Of a stretch of DNA of 64,000 nt, positions 51,315 through 60,823 are shown in pieces. The DNA is from Bacteroidota bacterium (lineage in GTDB: Bacteria > Bacteroidota > Bacteroidia > Cytophagales > Cyclobacteriaceae). Under the pieces are notes generated by a model. It was not told the origin of the DNA. It made no database searches and saw nothing but the letters and a program-made list of their open reading frames with translations. The position numbers and the translations under genes were made by a program. The stretch is from the NCBI GenBank assembly GCA_024280115.1, contig JAJRQT010000018.1:1-64000 (forward strand), in the 5' to 3' direction. How positions within the stretch are numbered: the first letter of the stretch is position 1; every line of letters starts with the position of its first letter.

Positions 51315-51983
51315 ATGTCGAAGCAAAAATTTATACCCTATAAGCCAGTTAATATAGACGCTACGGAATCACTTTACAAAAGTGAAATCTATTTCAACTG
51401 GCTGGACAAAAGACGGTCTATCCGCGAATTCTCATCCAAACCTGTTTCAAAGGAGGTTATTGAAAATATCCTTAAGTCCGCCTCCACTGCTCCATCAGGA
51501 GCTCATAAACAACCATGGTCTTTTTGTGCAATTTCCAATCCTGAAATAAAAGGTGAAATTAGAAAAGCAGCTGAAGAAGAGGAATACGAAAATTACCACT
51601 CAAGAATGAGTGATGTGTGGCTTAAGGATCTGAAACCCTTCGAAACAAATTGGGAAAAGCCATTTTTAGAAATTGCACCTTGGCTGATTGTGGTTTTTTC
51701 CCGAAGCTATGATATGGATGATCTTGGTAAAAAGCTCAACAACTACTATGTGAAAGAATCGGTTGGACTGGCCTGTGGAATGCTGCTCACCGCGATTCAC
51801 AATGCAGGATTATGTGCGTTGACTCATACACCAAGCCCTATGAATTTTTTATCAAATATTTTAAACCGCCCAAAAAATGAACGGCCATTCTTATTAATTC
51901 CGGTTGGCTATCCTGCAGACAATTGCATGGTGCCCGATTTACAGCGAAAGCCTTTGGAGTTGATTTCGGAGTGGTATGAGTAA
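51315..51983 (+). CDS. Nitroreductase-family flavoprotein
   Basis: This 222-residue FMN-binding protein has the phosphate-contacting motif DKRRSIREFS, then TAPSGAHKQPWSFCAI. The later loop VGLACGMLLTAIHNAGLCAL and PVGYPAD complete the fold. It resembles the iodotyrosine-deiodinase/nitroreductase branch. It uses NAD(P)H to reduce quinones, nitro or halogenated compounds. Convergent with the LytTR regulator gene, 9 bp between stops. Confidence 0.92.
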   Translation: MSKQKFIPYKPVNIDATESLYKSEIYFNWLDKRRSIREFSSKPVSKEVIENILKSASTAPSGAHKQPWSFCAISNPEIKGEIRKAAEEEEYENYHSRMSDVWLKDLKPFETNWEKPFLEIAPWLIVVFSRSYDMDDLGKKLNNYYVKESVGLACGMLLTAIHNAGLCALTHTPSPMNFLSNILNRPKNERPFLLIPVGYPADNCMVPDLQRKPLELISEWYE

Positions 51984-51992
51984 ATCCGGAAT

Positions 51993-52715
51993 TTACAACG
52001 ACATCATATCCTTAAATTTAGATGCTTGGCGTCTGCTCACTTCTACCTTATCTCCTCCCTTCATTTTCACTAGTAAACCGCCATTAAACCAGGGTTCTAT
52101 GCTTTCTACCCAGCTCAGATTGACGATGTGTTTGCGACTCGCCCTGAAAAACGATCGGTCATCGAGCTTCTTGTCAAGCGCATTCAGAGATTTGTGGATC
52201 ATAGGTTTGAAGCGATCAAAATAAACTTTTATATAATTCCCGTCAGATTCGAAAAGGCGAACTTCAGATAAGCGTACAAACCAGCATTTATCCCCATCCT
52301 TTACAAAGACCCGGTCACTGAGTCTCAACTTATATTCAGGAGATGGAGGTTCGGGTTTTTCAGCATTTTCTTCCTCCACTACTTTGTCGATGCATTCGTC
52401 AAGACGCTCTCTCCTTATGGGTTTAAGAAGATAATCCAGTGCATTTACTTCAAACGCCTTTAATGCATATTCATCATAGGCCGTGGTGAAAATTACTTTT
52501 GGCACAACATCGAGTGATTCCAATAATTCAAAACCATTTCTCCCGGGCATTTGTATATCTAGAAAGAGCAATTCAGGTTTCAGTTCAGCAATTTTTTCCT
52601 GTGCATCATCGGCATTTATTGCTTCTCCAACTATTTCAATTTTAGGGTAATCATTTAATAGCGAGATCAATTCTTTCCTCGCCAATCTTTCATCATCTAT
52701 AACCAATGCTTTCAT
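51993..52715 (-). CDS. LytTR-family response regulator
   Basis: This 240-residue protein has a receiver domain with acidic Asp8/Asp9 and phosphoacceptor Asp53 in LFLDIQMPG, conserved Thr in TTAYDEYA, and a LytTR DNA-binding domain (about 130-235, DRSFFRASRKHIVNLSWVE). No partner kinase of the LytS/YehU type is adjacent, so it is an orphan here. Confidence 0.94.
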   Translation of the reverse strand: MKALVIDDERLARKELISLLNDYPKIEIVGEAINADDAQEKIAELKPELLFLDIQMPGRNGFELLESLDVVPKVIFTTAYDEYALKAFEVNALDYLLKPIRRERLDECIDKVVEEENAEKPEPPSPEYKLRLSDRVFVKDGDKCWFVRLSEVRLFESDGNYIKVYFDRFKPMIHKSLNALDKKLDDRSFFRASRKHIVNLSWVESIEPWFNGGLLVKMKGGDKVEVSRRQASKFKDMMSL

Positions 52716-52805
52716 GTCTTAATTCTTTGAGGTTTTATTATCATCATTATTTTATGGTAGCGTGGTGGGCTTATTGTATGATTAATACTTAGCTGTCTTT
52801 CCTAA

Positions 52806-52903
52806 AAACCCACCCCTTTCCCCTCCTTGGAGGGGAATATAAACTTAACAAAATTTCAATTTCTCATAATAAGTGATCAACAGGTTTATAAAATTGAAAT
52901 TTT
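52806..52903. repeat. Palindromic repeat copy and adjoining inverted repeat
   Basis: The segment 52806-52842 (AAACCCACCCC ... CCCCTCCTTGGAGGGG) is the reverse complement of the core of the element at 42681-42713. Next to it AAAATTTCAATTT (52850-52862) and AAATTGAAATTTT (52891-52903) form a perfect 13-bp inverted repeat. The rest of the gap shows no gene. Confidence 0.65.
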
Positions 52904-52970
52904 TTAAGAGCTATACCTTTCCTATCCCAAATTTAACCAATTCTGCTTTATTATTGGTTGAGCTGTGCAA

Positions 52971-53393
52971 TCAACCCAAATAATCTCCTGAACCGTATTT
53001 GCATTCTTCGTATTTCTTATTGACTTTCATTTTCCAGAATGGTCCGTTTTTTAGAGTAACCATGAATTTTACACCAAAATTGTGCCACCATCTTGACCAT
53101 CCGGTTTTGTTGTAAGGTTGACCTAAAGGGACTGCCATGTATTGAAATCCCATTTTATATGTAACTTCTTCGAAACAGCGATTTCCTGACAGCGTTTTCT
53201 TTGTGTCATTTTTAACAATGTATCTTATCTTTTTCTCCTTTTCTTTTTGTTTTTTAGGATCTGGTTTTGCTCCTGTTGCTGTATTGGGAGTTGGGAAATA
53301 ATCTTTCTCTACTTCTTGAGAAAAAGCGGAATTTGTCCATAGTGGACATGTGAAAACTGATATTAGCAAAAACCTAAAAAATATTCGGCTCAT
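52971..53393 (-). CDS. Exported protein of unknown function
   Basis: This 140-residue protein has a signal peptide (about 1-25, ending SAFS) and a Lys/Pro-rich linker (PDPKKQKEKEKKIRY). A folded part has two cysteines (NRCFEEV and EECKYGSG) and Trp-rich TGWSRWWHNFG. I do not recognise it. It lies 63 bp before the end of the efflux operon on the same strand but appears to be separately transcribed. Confidence 0.7.
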   Translation of the reverse strand: MSRIFFRFLLISVFTCPLWTNSAFSQEVEKDYFPTPNTATGAKPDPKKQKEKEKKIRYIVKNDTKKTLSGNRCFEEVTYKMGFQYMAVPLGQPYNKTGWSRWWHNFGVKFMVTLKNGPFWKMKVNKKYEECKYGSGDYLG

Positions 53394-53456
53394 TCTATGA
53401 TTATCTGAATGGGCAAAAATAACAAAATCCTATTTAACTTTTCTGACAATTTAAAA

Positions 53457-54956
53457 TCAAAGCTCATCACTAATGATCTGGAAGCCTTCTTCAAAATCAT
53501 ATAGTGTAAGAAAGCGAAGGTTGAAGTAAGCAGTCCAAAAATCTTCCAGAGACTGGATATATCGCGATTTTGCTTCGTCTTTTTCTGTCAAAGCGATGTT
53601 CATATCCGTAATTGCGATTTTGCCAATTAAGTACCTGTTTTTAGTGATGTCGTATCTTCTTTGAGCGATATCATCGGCAACTTTTGTGATTCTCACTTGT
53701 TCCTTTAACATTTCAAATTGCCGTACTTGCGTCAATACTTCTTCATCAAAATTGATGATATCCTGATCCACGGTATATTGCACAAATTTTTGATTGGCTT
53801 CTGCAGTTTTTACACGTGATTTTCTTCTTCCCCAATCCAGTATAGGTATTTCAAATCCCAACTGAACAATCTGTTGATTCTCCGGACTTGTATATAAATC
53901 TTCTAATTTTGCATCTCTAGCGGTTCTGTTGGTCAACCCGAATCGCGCAAATAAGTCAGCTTGTGGCCCTGTATCTCCTTTTGCCTGGGCAATATCGGCA
54001 TCAGCCTCGAGCTTTCTTCTTTCAAAGGCTATCGATTCTGATCGATTTGCTCTTGCATGCACCAATGCAGTTTCCTCATCTACACTAAATAATGGTATTG
54101 TTTCAGGTAGCACTAAGGGCAGATCGGTAATGTCTGTGAGCCCCACCCACGTTTTCAATCTAAGATTTCTGGTTTCTATATCCAATGTTGCCTGGGCTAC
54201 CTGTTGCCTGGAATTCATCAATTGCAGCTCTAATTGCAACAATTCATTTTCAGCGATTTTGCCGAGATTATACCTTCCCTGGGCAATTTTAAAAATGGTA
54301 TCATTATTGGCCACGTTCTTCACGGCAATTTCAAGATTGATCTGCGAGAGCATTAAGTCAAAAAATCTCCGGGTCGTAAAAACCGATATTTCTTCAAGAC
54401 TTTCAATATATTCTCTCTGAGATTCCTCATATCTTAAAGGCTCAATCCTTTTATCCCATTTCAATCTATTGTATTGAAAAAGGGGTTGAATTATGCCTAT
54501 TTCCAGCGGATTTCCACTGTATAAGTGATAGGGATCTTCTGTATCTGTATCCAGAAAATTATCAAACCTTGTTATATTGGAATTCAAGAATAATTGTGCG
54601 CCCGTTGCACTAATTGGTTGTCTAAGTCTTAAGTTGATCTCAGAGTTGTTAATAGAAACCGGTAGAAATTCATAGGAGCCGTCTGGTTGCCTGACTTCAT
54701 CAAAAGACCTGTTGAACCCCGGGATTGTTCCATCAAGTACCAATTGAGGTTTATAGTTTGACCTATACGACTGAAATTGCCAAAACCGGTTTTCCCTGGT
54801 TGTCTCCGCCTGTTTTGACGCAATGGATTGTCTTCGCGCAATGTTTACCATTTCCTTTAGCGTAAAGCTTTTCATGGATGTTTGACTGTCCTGCGCATTG
54901 ATAGTTGTTGAAAAATAACAGCTGATTGCAATAGCAAAAAATTTTAATTTATTCAT
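53457..54956 (-). CDS. TolC-family outer-membrane efflux protein
   Basis: This 499-residue protein has a signal peptide (about 1-21, ending INA) and two OEP repeats rich in long amphipathic helices, e.g. ARRQSIASKQAETTRENRFW near the start and DIAQRRYDITKNRYLIGK near the C-terminus. It forms the exit duct of a tripartite pump. Its first 8 bases overlap the permease stop. It is the last gene of the three-gene efflux operon. Confidence 0.93.
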   Translation of the reverse strand: MNKLKFFAIAISCYFSTTINAQDSQTSMKSFTLKEMVNIARRQSIASKQAETTRENRFWQFQSYRSNYKPQLVLDGTIPGFNRSFDEVRQPDGSYEFLPVSINNSEINLRLRQPISATGAQLFLNSNITRFDNFLDTDTEDPYHLYSGNPLEIGIIQPLFQYNRLKWDKRIEPLRYEESQREYIESLEEISVFTTRRFFDLMLSQINLEIAVKNVANNDTIFKIAQGRYNLGKIAENELLQLELQLMNSRQQVAQATLDIETRNLRLKTWVGLTDITDLPLVLPETIPLFSVDEETALVHARANRSESIAFERRKLEADADIAQAKGDTGPQADLFARFGLTNRTARDAKLEDLYTSPENQQIVQLGFEIPILDWGRRKSRVKTAEANQKFVQYTVDQDIINFDEEVLTQVRQFEMLKEQVRITKVADDIAQRRYDITKNRYLIGKIAITDMNIALTEKDEAKSRYIQSLEDFWTAYFNLRFLTLYDFEEGFQIISDEL

Positions 54957-56310
54957 GTCTCAATGAGGTTATTGGGTCCTGGCTGGCAGCTCTTTTTGCT
55001 GGAGTTATTCCAAAAATAAGGCCAATGGTAGCCGCTACGCCAAATGATAATAATATTGATGTAAAAGTTATAATTGTTGGCATCTCTGCAAACCGGGATA
55101 CCAACATAGCCATAATGATCCCAAGTATTATGCCGATCAACCCACCGGTAATTGAAATCATAACAGCTTCAAATAAAAATTGCGTAATAATGTCCTCTTT
55201 CTTCGCTCCTAATGCTAATCGCAATCCTATTTCTTTTATTCGCTCCATTACGGATGCAAGCATAATATTCATGATCCCTATACCTCCTACCAAAAGAGAT
55301 ATCCCCGCAATCGCTCCTAAAACAAAATTGAATATTTGTTTGGTTCGTTGCTGCTGTTTTAATAACAATTCCGGTATGGTAATCTGGTAATCTATCTTTC
55401 CGTTGTGTCGTCTTTGCAATACCCTGGAGACAATTTCAGCGATTGGGGTTAGCAGGCTGGTTTCTGCAACCTGTATCACCAATTTATCAATTTGATGGTA
55501 ATTGACCGGGGCCGACGTGCTTTCTTCTTCATTATTGCCCCCCATGATAAAAAACATTCCTCCACTTGCCTTGTTATTTTTTTCCAGCATGGCTTTTGTT
55601 ACCAATTCCCGATTTTCATACCTGATCAGTACTGTTTTAATCGGGGCATAAACATCCATATTAAAATCACGGATTCCCAGCTTGGCGATGCTGGCTTCTG
55701 ATATTATCCTTTCTTCGAGTACGCCGATAATTTTCAACCAGTTAGGCCCGCATTTTATTGATTTACCTATTGGGTTTTCTGTTGGGAAAAATTTTATTTT
55801 TATAGATTTTCCAATAATGCATACCGGATCACCTTTTATGAGTTGTTGCTCATTGAACATCCTACCTTCTGAAAGTTCAAAACTTGTCAGTTCAAAATAG
55901 TTTGGTTCGACGCCAACTAATTTTGCGGATCTTCTTATTCCATTTTTTATAATATAGGTCTCCAGGACAATTTCAGGACTTAAGCGTTCGATGGAAGGGA
56001 TAATCTCGGATATGGCATTTACATCTTTCAAGGACAATCCGGGAGAAAATTTTTTTTCCTCCTTTCCTGTAGATGCTTCATTCAATTTCTCTTCTGTTTG
56101 CTCAATGATCGGTTCAATAACAATATTATTGACTCCAACCAATTTTATCTGTTCGAGGATTTCCTCCTGGGCTCCATTGCCAATAGCCAGCATGGCAATT
56201 ACTGCAGCTACGCCAAAAATTATCCCCAAAGCAGTTAAAATTGAACGCATTTTGTTTGCAAAGACCGCCTCAATCGCTATATAAAAATTTGCTAATACTC
56301 TTTCTGACAT
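54949..56310 (-). CDS. MacB-like ABC-transporter permease (FtsX fold)
   Basis: This 453-residue protein has a four-helix MacB_PCD/FtsX architecture: TM1 near 20-45 (SILTALGIIFGVAAVIAML), a large periplasmic domain, and three helices after 325 (GGIGIMNIMLASVMERIKEI, GLIGIILGIIMAML). Unlike full MacB it has no ATP-binding domain, and no separate ATPase gene is next to it. A MacB partner must be encoded elsewhere or the operon is incomplete. It couples mechanically to the fusion protein and TolC. Confidence 0.93.
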   Translation of the reverse strand: MSERVLANFYIAIEAVFANKMRSILTALGIIFGVAAVIAMLAIGNGAQEEILEQIKLVGVNNIVIEPIIEQTEEKLNEASTGKEEKKFSPGLSLKDVNAISEIIPSIERLSPEIVLETYIIKNGIRRSAKLVGVEPNYFELTSFELSEGRMFNEQQLIKGDPVCIIGKSIKIKFFPTENPIGKSIKCGPNWLKIIGVLEERIISEASIAKLGIRDFNMDVYAPIKTVLIRYENRELVTKAMLEKNNKASGGMFFIMGGNNEEESTSAPVNYHQIDKLVIQVAETSLLTPIAEIVSRVLQRRHNGKIDYQITIPELLLKQQQRTKQIFNFVLGAIAGISLLVGGIGIMNIMLASVMERIKEIGLRLALGAKKEDIITQFLFEAVMISITGGLIGIILGIIMAMLVSRFAEMPTIITFTSILLSFGVAATIGLIFGITPAKRAASQDPITSLRHE

Positions 56311-56354
56311 TATTTAAAGTTTAAAAAGAAAATATACTACCGAACCCGTCTTGT

Positions 56355-57761
56355 TTATTTTCCGCCTCCAGGTCTCCGACCTCCTCTTCTTTGTTTGAAT
56401 TTCTTCATTTGCTCTTCTGTGACTTCCTTGATTGTGCCATCGGGTAAGGTGATGGTTGTTGTCTTTGGTTTTTGCTCAACTTCGACTTCTTTTTTCATTC
56501 TTGTCCCATTCAGGGCTGCAAGCAAAGAAATATCTTTATTTTCCTGACCACCTGGTATATTTAGATAAATGCGGTCCCCTTCATTTAAACCAAGCTTTAT
56601 TATAGCTTCATTACTATTGGTTTCACCTACCTGGACTTCCTGTTTTACTACATTTAAACCGGACTTTTTATAGACAAAGGTAATAGAGTCATCTTTGCTG
56701 TGCAGTCCTTCCAAAGGAATAAAAATAGCCGTATCCATTTCGTTTACAAGTATTTTATTAGAAGTGGTCATTGCGGGCCTCAATAAATCATCTGTCCCTT
56801 CAATTTCAATGGTAGCTTCAAATACCTTTGAATCTGAGTTTGGGCTTTGTTCACCCACATTTGCGACCCTCAATACAGTTCCTTTAAGTTTTTTCTCCGG
56901 AAAAGCATCAAGACCGATTTCTACTTTTTGACCGGATATCACCTTTCTTAAATCGACCTCATTGACATATGTTTTTGACAACATTGTAGAAAGATCAGGC
57001 AGCGTGGCAACGACAGGATCCCAGGTATGAATCTGAGACCCGGCTTTTATGGGTTTTCCGTCAAATCCTTTTGCATAGATGACCATCCCCGGTTCAGGAG
57101 CCATTATTCGAAAGGTTTGTACCAGTTCAAGCATGGCATTGTATTCATTCTGAACCTTTCTGCGCTCAGCAGAAACTTCAGCCATCTTGGCTACATTCTG
57201 TTTCAGTTTGATTTTGTAGTTTTCTTTGGCCTGTGTAAAGGCTCTCCTAGCTTTATCAACATCAATTTCTGCCTGTTTGATTGTGGCAGGTGGCTCAAAC
57301 TGAGATTGATCTAGTTTTATCTGCATTTCTTCAACCCCATATTCTAAATTGATAAGCTCATCTCTTGCCTGCCTCATTTGTAAAGTAGTGTCGAGTTGGT
57401 CCTGAATAAACTGGGATTGCTTTTTTTCCAGGTCTATTTCCTTATCTTGTAATTTTGAATTAAAATCCGATTGATCCAGGGTTGCGATCCAGTCACCTTT
57501 TTGAACAACGGTGCCCTCATCTACAATGTCCTGAATACTGACCTGATAGACCCTGAATGACCGAAGCTTTGTTGGCCCCATGATTTTCACAGAGTTTTTA
57601 GCTTCCAACTCTCCAGTGGTGGTAATATCTATGATAAATTTTCCGCGAACTACCGGAACGATGATTTCGTTTGTTTCAGTTGGGTCGGCTACTTTAAAAA
57701 TAAGAAACCCCGAAACAATGACTGCTACGGCTACCAGGCCAATTATGACTTTCTTTTTCAT
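56355..57761 (-). CDS. MacA/HlyD-type membrane-fusion protein
   Basis: This 468-residue protein has one N-terminal membrane helix (7-25), a split lipoyl/barrel domain, a long coiled coil (about 100-205) and a beta-barrel part. The C-terminus carries a Gly/Arg-rich tail KKFKQRRGGRRPGGGK. It bridges the permease and TolC. It is the first gene of the operon, 44 bp before the permease gene. The basic tail is unusual and could bind nucleic acid or envelope polyanions. Confidence 0.92.
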   Translation of the reverse strand: MKKKVIIGLVAVAVIVSGFLIFKVADPTETNEIIVPVVRGKFIIDITTTGELEAKNSVKIMGPTKLRSFRVYQVSIQDIVDEGTVVQKGDWIATLDQSDFNSKLQDKEIDLEKKQSQFIQDQLDTTLQMRQARDELINLEYGVEEMQIKLDQSQFEPPATIKQAEIDVDKARRAFTQAKENYKIKLKQNVAKMAEVSAERRKVQNEYNAMLELVQTFRIMAPEPGMVIYAKGFDGKPIKAGSQIHTWDPVVATLPDLSTMLSKTYVNEVDLRKVISGQKVEIGLDAFPEKKLKGTVLRVANVGEQSPNSDSKVFEATIEIEGTDDLLRPAMTTSNKILVNEMDTAIFIPLEGLHSKDDSITFVYKKSGLNVVKQEVQVGETNSNEAIIKLGLNEGDRIYLNIPGGQENKDISLLAALNGTRMKKEVEVEQKPKTTTITLPDGTIKEVTEEQMKKFKQRRGGRRPGGGK

Positions 57762-58036
57762 TAAAATATCTATTTATCTAAAATACTTACCAGGTTTTAT
57801 CGATATGATTCCTGTTTAATAACGGAATATTTCAATATATCAATTATTCATTTCAAAATTATACAGAGAATCTGTAGAATTTCTGATATTTGTCTTACAA
57901 TTTAAGGTTTATAACGAAATATTTAGTTATAAATTTGATGAATGCTTTTATTTGATGGATGGGTGGAAAATATTGATGAGTGAAGATATTTTTTCATATA
58001 GTTCATGCACGCTTATAGTTCTTTTAAAACGTTTGA

Positions 58037-58804
58037 ATGAAGCAAATAATAAGTTTTGTTTTAAGAAAAATCCCGAGAAAATATATCCAGTATGTAAGTC
58101 ACTATATACTAAGGATCGTGGCTATATTTTATTATGGAAATAATGTAGAATGTCCGATTGACGGAAGAACATACAGGAAGTTTTTACCCTATGGACGACT
58201 TGAATCTAGACCAAATGCCTTGTGCCCGAGCTCTCTTTCCCTCGAACGTCATCGTCTGATGTGGCTTTATTTAAAAAATAAAACGAACTTTTTTACCGAT
58301 AAACTTAAATTGCTCCACATTGCTCCTGAATTGTGTTTCATTAAAATTTTTGAAAACCTGGAAAATCTGGAATATATCTCCGGAGATATTGAATCGCCGC
58401 TTGCAAATGTGATGATGGATGTTCATGATATTCCATTTGATGAAAACTCTTTTGATGTGGTCTTTTGCAATCATGTGATGGAGCATGTAGAGGATGATAT
58501 AAAAGCCATGAGTGAAATACACAGAGTCTTGAAACCCGGAGGTTGGGCGATTATTCAATCACCGGTTTATATGGACCTCGAGCATACAATTGAAGATCCC
58601 TCTATTACAGACCCGCTGGAAAAGGAGCGGATTTTCGGGCAAAATGACCACATGAGAAAATATGGCAGAGATTATGGAGATCATCTGAGAAAAAGTGGTT
58701 TTAAAGTCACTGAAGATAATTACTTGCATGAACTTAGTGATGAGAAAAGAAAGAGATACGCACTGCCCGGGGAAGAAATCATATATTTTTGCGAGAAGAT
58801 GTAG
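58037..58804 (+). CDS. SAM-dependent methyltransferase (methyltransferase_11 type)
   Basis: This 255-residue protein has an N-terminal region with a cysteine pair (VECPIDGRTYRKFLPYG and NALCPSSLSLERH) resembling the zinc-finger start of sugar or lipid methyltransferases. The methyltransferase core has LLHIAPELC, DVHDIPFDENSFDVVFCNHV and EIHRVLKPGGWAIIQ. An overlapping open frame from 57952 in another register is rejected. The neighbouring glycosyltransferases suggest a cell-surface glycan or glycolipid substrate. Confidence 0.85.
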   Translation: MKQIISFVLRKIPRKYIQYVSHYILRIVAIFYYGNNVECPIDGRTYRKFLPYGRLESRPNALCPSSLSLERHRLMWLYLKNKTNFFTDKLKLLHIAPELCFIKIFENLENLEYISGDIESPLANVMMDVHDIPFDENSFDVVFCNHVMEHVEDDIKAMSEIHRVLKPGGWAIIQSPVYMDLEHTIEDPSITDPLEKERIFGQNDHMRKYGRDYGDHLRKSGFKVTEDNYLHELSDEKRKRYALPGEEIIYFCEKM

Positions 58805-58815
58805 CTGGGCACTGG

Positions 58816-58846
58816 GTTCTGGGGGCTAGGCACTATCTCCCAGAAC
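58816..58846. repeat. Hairpin between convergent genes
   Basis: GTTCTGGG (58816-58823) pairs with CCCAGAAC (58839-58846) within a run of GGCTAGGCACT/GGCTAGTCC words. There is no T-run, so it may be a repeat or a bidirectional stop structure. Confidence 0.5.
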
Positions 58847-58869
58847 CTAGCGGCTAGTCCCCGGCACTT

Positions 58870-59874
58870 CTATTTATAAAACGTCTTATCGAAAGCATGA
58901 AATTCGGATTGTTTAAGAAGGGTTCTTTTTATGAATCCTTTAATGAAACCCAAACCATAGCCAAAAAGCTGTACGATTGCCGCCCACGCGGAAAGTATTC
59001 CAATCCATAGACTTTTTGTTTTTAGTGAAGCATCAAGCAAAATGAGTATTATGTAAATTGCTGTTGGCCACAATACCCAAAACTCATCGTGAAAAATGGC
59101 ATGAGGAATGGACAATAACTGGTAAGCCACAAAAGCCGCCGGAAAAAAATGAACCAATTTCAAAGACTTTGGATGTCTGAGATAAAGATTGATCCTTGCA
59201 ATACCTGAATTAAAAACCTGTTTATAAAATTTCTTAAAATCCGTCCGGCGTTTATGATAAACATAGCATTCCGGGATTAATTTTGTTTTAAAACCAAGCT
59301 CAAAGATTCGAATGCTTAAATCTATGTCTTCACCAAACCTCAGCTTAGAAAACCCCCCGGTTTTTTCATAAACTTCCCTTGAATAGCCCATATTAAAACT
59401 CCGGGGATGAAATTTCTCTGCTGACTTTTTATTCCCCCTGATTCCTCCGGTTGTAAATAAGGACGTCATGGAATAGCTGATGGCTTTTTGAATCGGTGTG
59501 AAGGATGGATGTGATCTATCGGGGCCGCCAAAGGCCTGCACGCTACTAATTTCGTTTCTGAGAAACTGAATATATTCTGGAGGAATGATACAATCTGAGT
59601 CAAAGAAAATAAAAAAATCAGCACCGGATTTTTCGCAGCCATAATTCCTGGAATCACCAGGGCCGGAATTTTCTTTAAAGTAATATTGTATGGAAAGCTT
59701 TTCCTGAAAATCGGCTACTACCTCATCTGATTTTTGTTGAGAACCATCTTCTACAACAATTACATCAAACTTATCATCTGTTTGCCCGGCCAGGCTTTGG
59801 AGCAGCTCCTCTATTTCAGCCGGTCGGTTAAAGACCGGAATAATGATGGAAATATCAGAAGCCAACCTTTTCAA
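58870..59874 (-). CDS. Glycosyltransferase family 2
   Basis: This 334-residue GT-A enzyme opens SIIIPVFNRPAEIEELLQSL, has the metal-binding DxD-type motif FFDSDC (about 93-98), and the acceptor-side GEDIDLSIR. Two or three hydrophobic segments occur near the C-terminus (about 240-315). It transfers sugars onto a lipid or surface glycan at the inner membrane. It overlaps the upstream GT2 gene by 20 bp. Last gene of the operon. Confidence 0.92.
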   Translation of the reverse strand: MKRLASDISIIIPVFNRPAEIEELLQSLAGQTDDKFDVIVVEDGSQQKSDEVVADFQEKLSIQYYFKENSGPGDSRNYGCEKSGADFFIFFDSDCIIPPEYIQFLRNEISSVQAFGGPDRSHPSFTPIQKAISYSMTSLFTTGGIRGNKKSAEKFHPRSFNMGYSREVYEKTGGFSKLRFGEDIDLSIRIFELGFKTKLIPECYVYHKRRTDFKKFYKQVFNSGIARINLYLRHPKSLKLVHFFPAAFVAYQLLSIPHAIFHDEFWVLWPTAIYIILILLDASLKTKSLWIGILSAWAAIVQLFGYGLGFIKGFIKRTLLKQSEFHAFDKTFYK

Positions 59875-60820
59875 TCAATAAATATTTAGAATTCTTTTCA
59901 TTGGCCATTGTGTACATTTCGGCCAGGAAGCCGGCTAAAAACAATTGAACCCCTGTTATTATCGCCACGAGTGCAATGTAGAATAACGGTTGATCAACAA
60001 TATCTCTAAACGGTTTATGATTGTAAATACTCCAGATCTTTTGAAAAATGATGTAGGCTGAAATAGTAAATCCAGCGATGAATGATAGCGCTCCCAAGGT
60101 TCCAAAAAAGTGCATGGGCTTTTTCCTGAATTTTGAGACAAATGTTACGGAGATCAAATCTAAAAATCCGGTGATGAATCGCTCAAGTCCAAATTTGGTG
60201 ACACCGTATTTTCTGGCCTGGTGTTGCACTACTTTTTCGCCAATTTTACTAAAGCCACTCCATTTACAAATTACTGGAATATATCTATGCATTTCACCGT
60301 AAACATCGATATGCTTTACCACTACATTTTTATAGGCTTTGAGTCCGCAATTGAAATCGTGCAATTTAATTCCTGATATTTTCCGGGTCACATAATTGAA
60401 AAACCGGGAAGGTATGGTTTTACCTATGGGATCATGGCGCTTTTTCTTCCAGCCTGATACAATATCGAAATCCTCTTCCACAATCATTTTATACAAATCA
60501 GGAATTTCATCGGGACTGTCCTGAAGGTCTGCATCCATGGTGATCACTACATTGCCAGAAGCATGCTGAAAGCCCGTATTTATAGCTGCTGATTTTCCGT
60601 GATTCCGGTTGAATTTCAATCCTTTAAGGTTGGGATTCGATGAAGAAAGTTCCATGATTTTAGCCCAGGTACCGTCGGTACTGCCATCATCTATCACCAG
60701 AATTTCATACGAAAAGTCGTGGTCTGTCATTACACGACCTATCCATTCATTCAGCTCAGTCAATGATTCTTCTTCATTAAAGGCGGGTACAACAACAGAA
60801 ATATCCGGGGCTTTTGGCAT
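59855..60820 (-). CDS. Polyprenyl-phosphate glycosyltransferase (DPM1/GtrB type, GT2)
   Basis: This 321-residue protein starts ISVVVPAFNEEESLTELNEW, with the motif TMDADLQDSPDEIPDLY (DADLQD) typical of dolichol- or undecaprenyl-phosphate mannosyl/glucosyltransferases, and two C-terminal transmembrane helices (about 235-260 and 270-295). It makes a lipid-linked sugar donor for surface glycans. Its 3' end overlaps the next GT2 gene, and it lies 4 bp from the DUF4199 gene. Confidence 0.94.
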   Translation of the reverse strand: MPKAPDISVVVPAFNEEESLTELNEWIGRVMTDHDFSYEILVIDDGSTDGTWAKIMELSSSNPNLKGLKFNRNHGKSAAINTGFQHASGNVVITMDADLQDSPDEIPDLYKMIVEEDFDIVSGWKKKRHDPIGKTIPSRFFNYVTRKISGIKLHDFNCGLKAYKNVVVKHIDVYGEMHRYIPVICKWSGFSKIGEKVVQHQARKYGVTKFGLERFITGFLDLISVTFVSKFRKKPMHFFGTLGALSFIAGFTISAYIIFQKIWSIYNHKPFRDIVDQPLFYIALVAIITGVQLFLAGFLAEMYTMANEKNSKYLLIEKVGF

Positions 60821-60823
60821 TAA

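Noticed and set aside
57952-58143. Open frame upstream of the methyltransferase gene
   Set aside because: It overlaps the conserved methyltransferase start in another register and has no domain; the 58037 frame is the real one.
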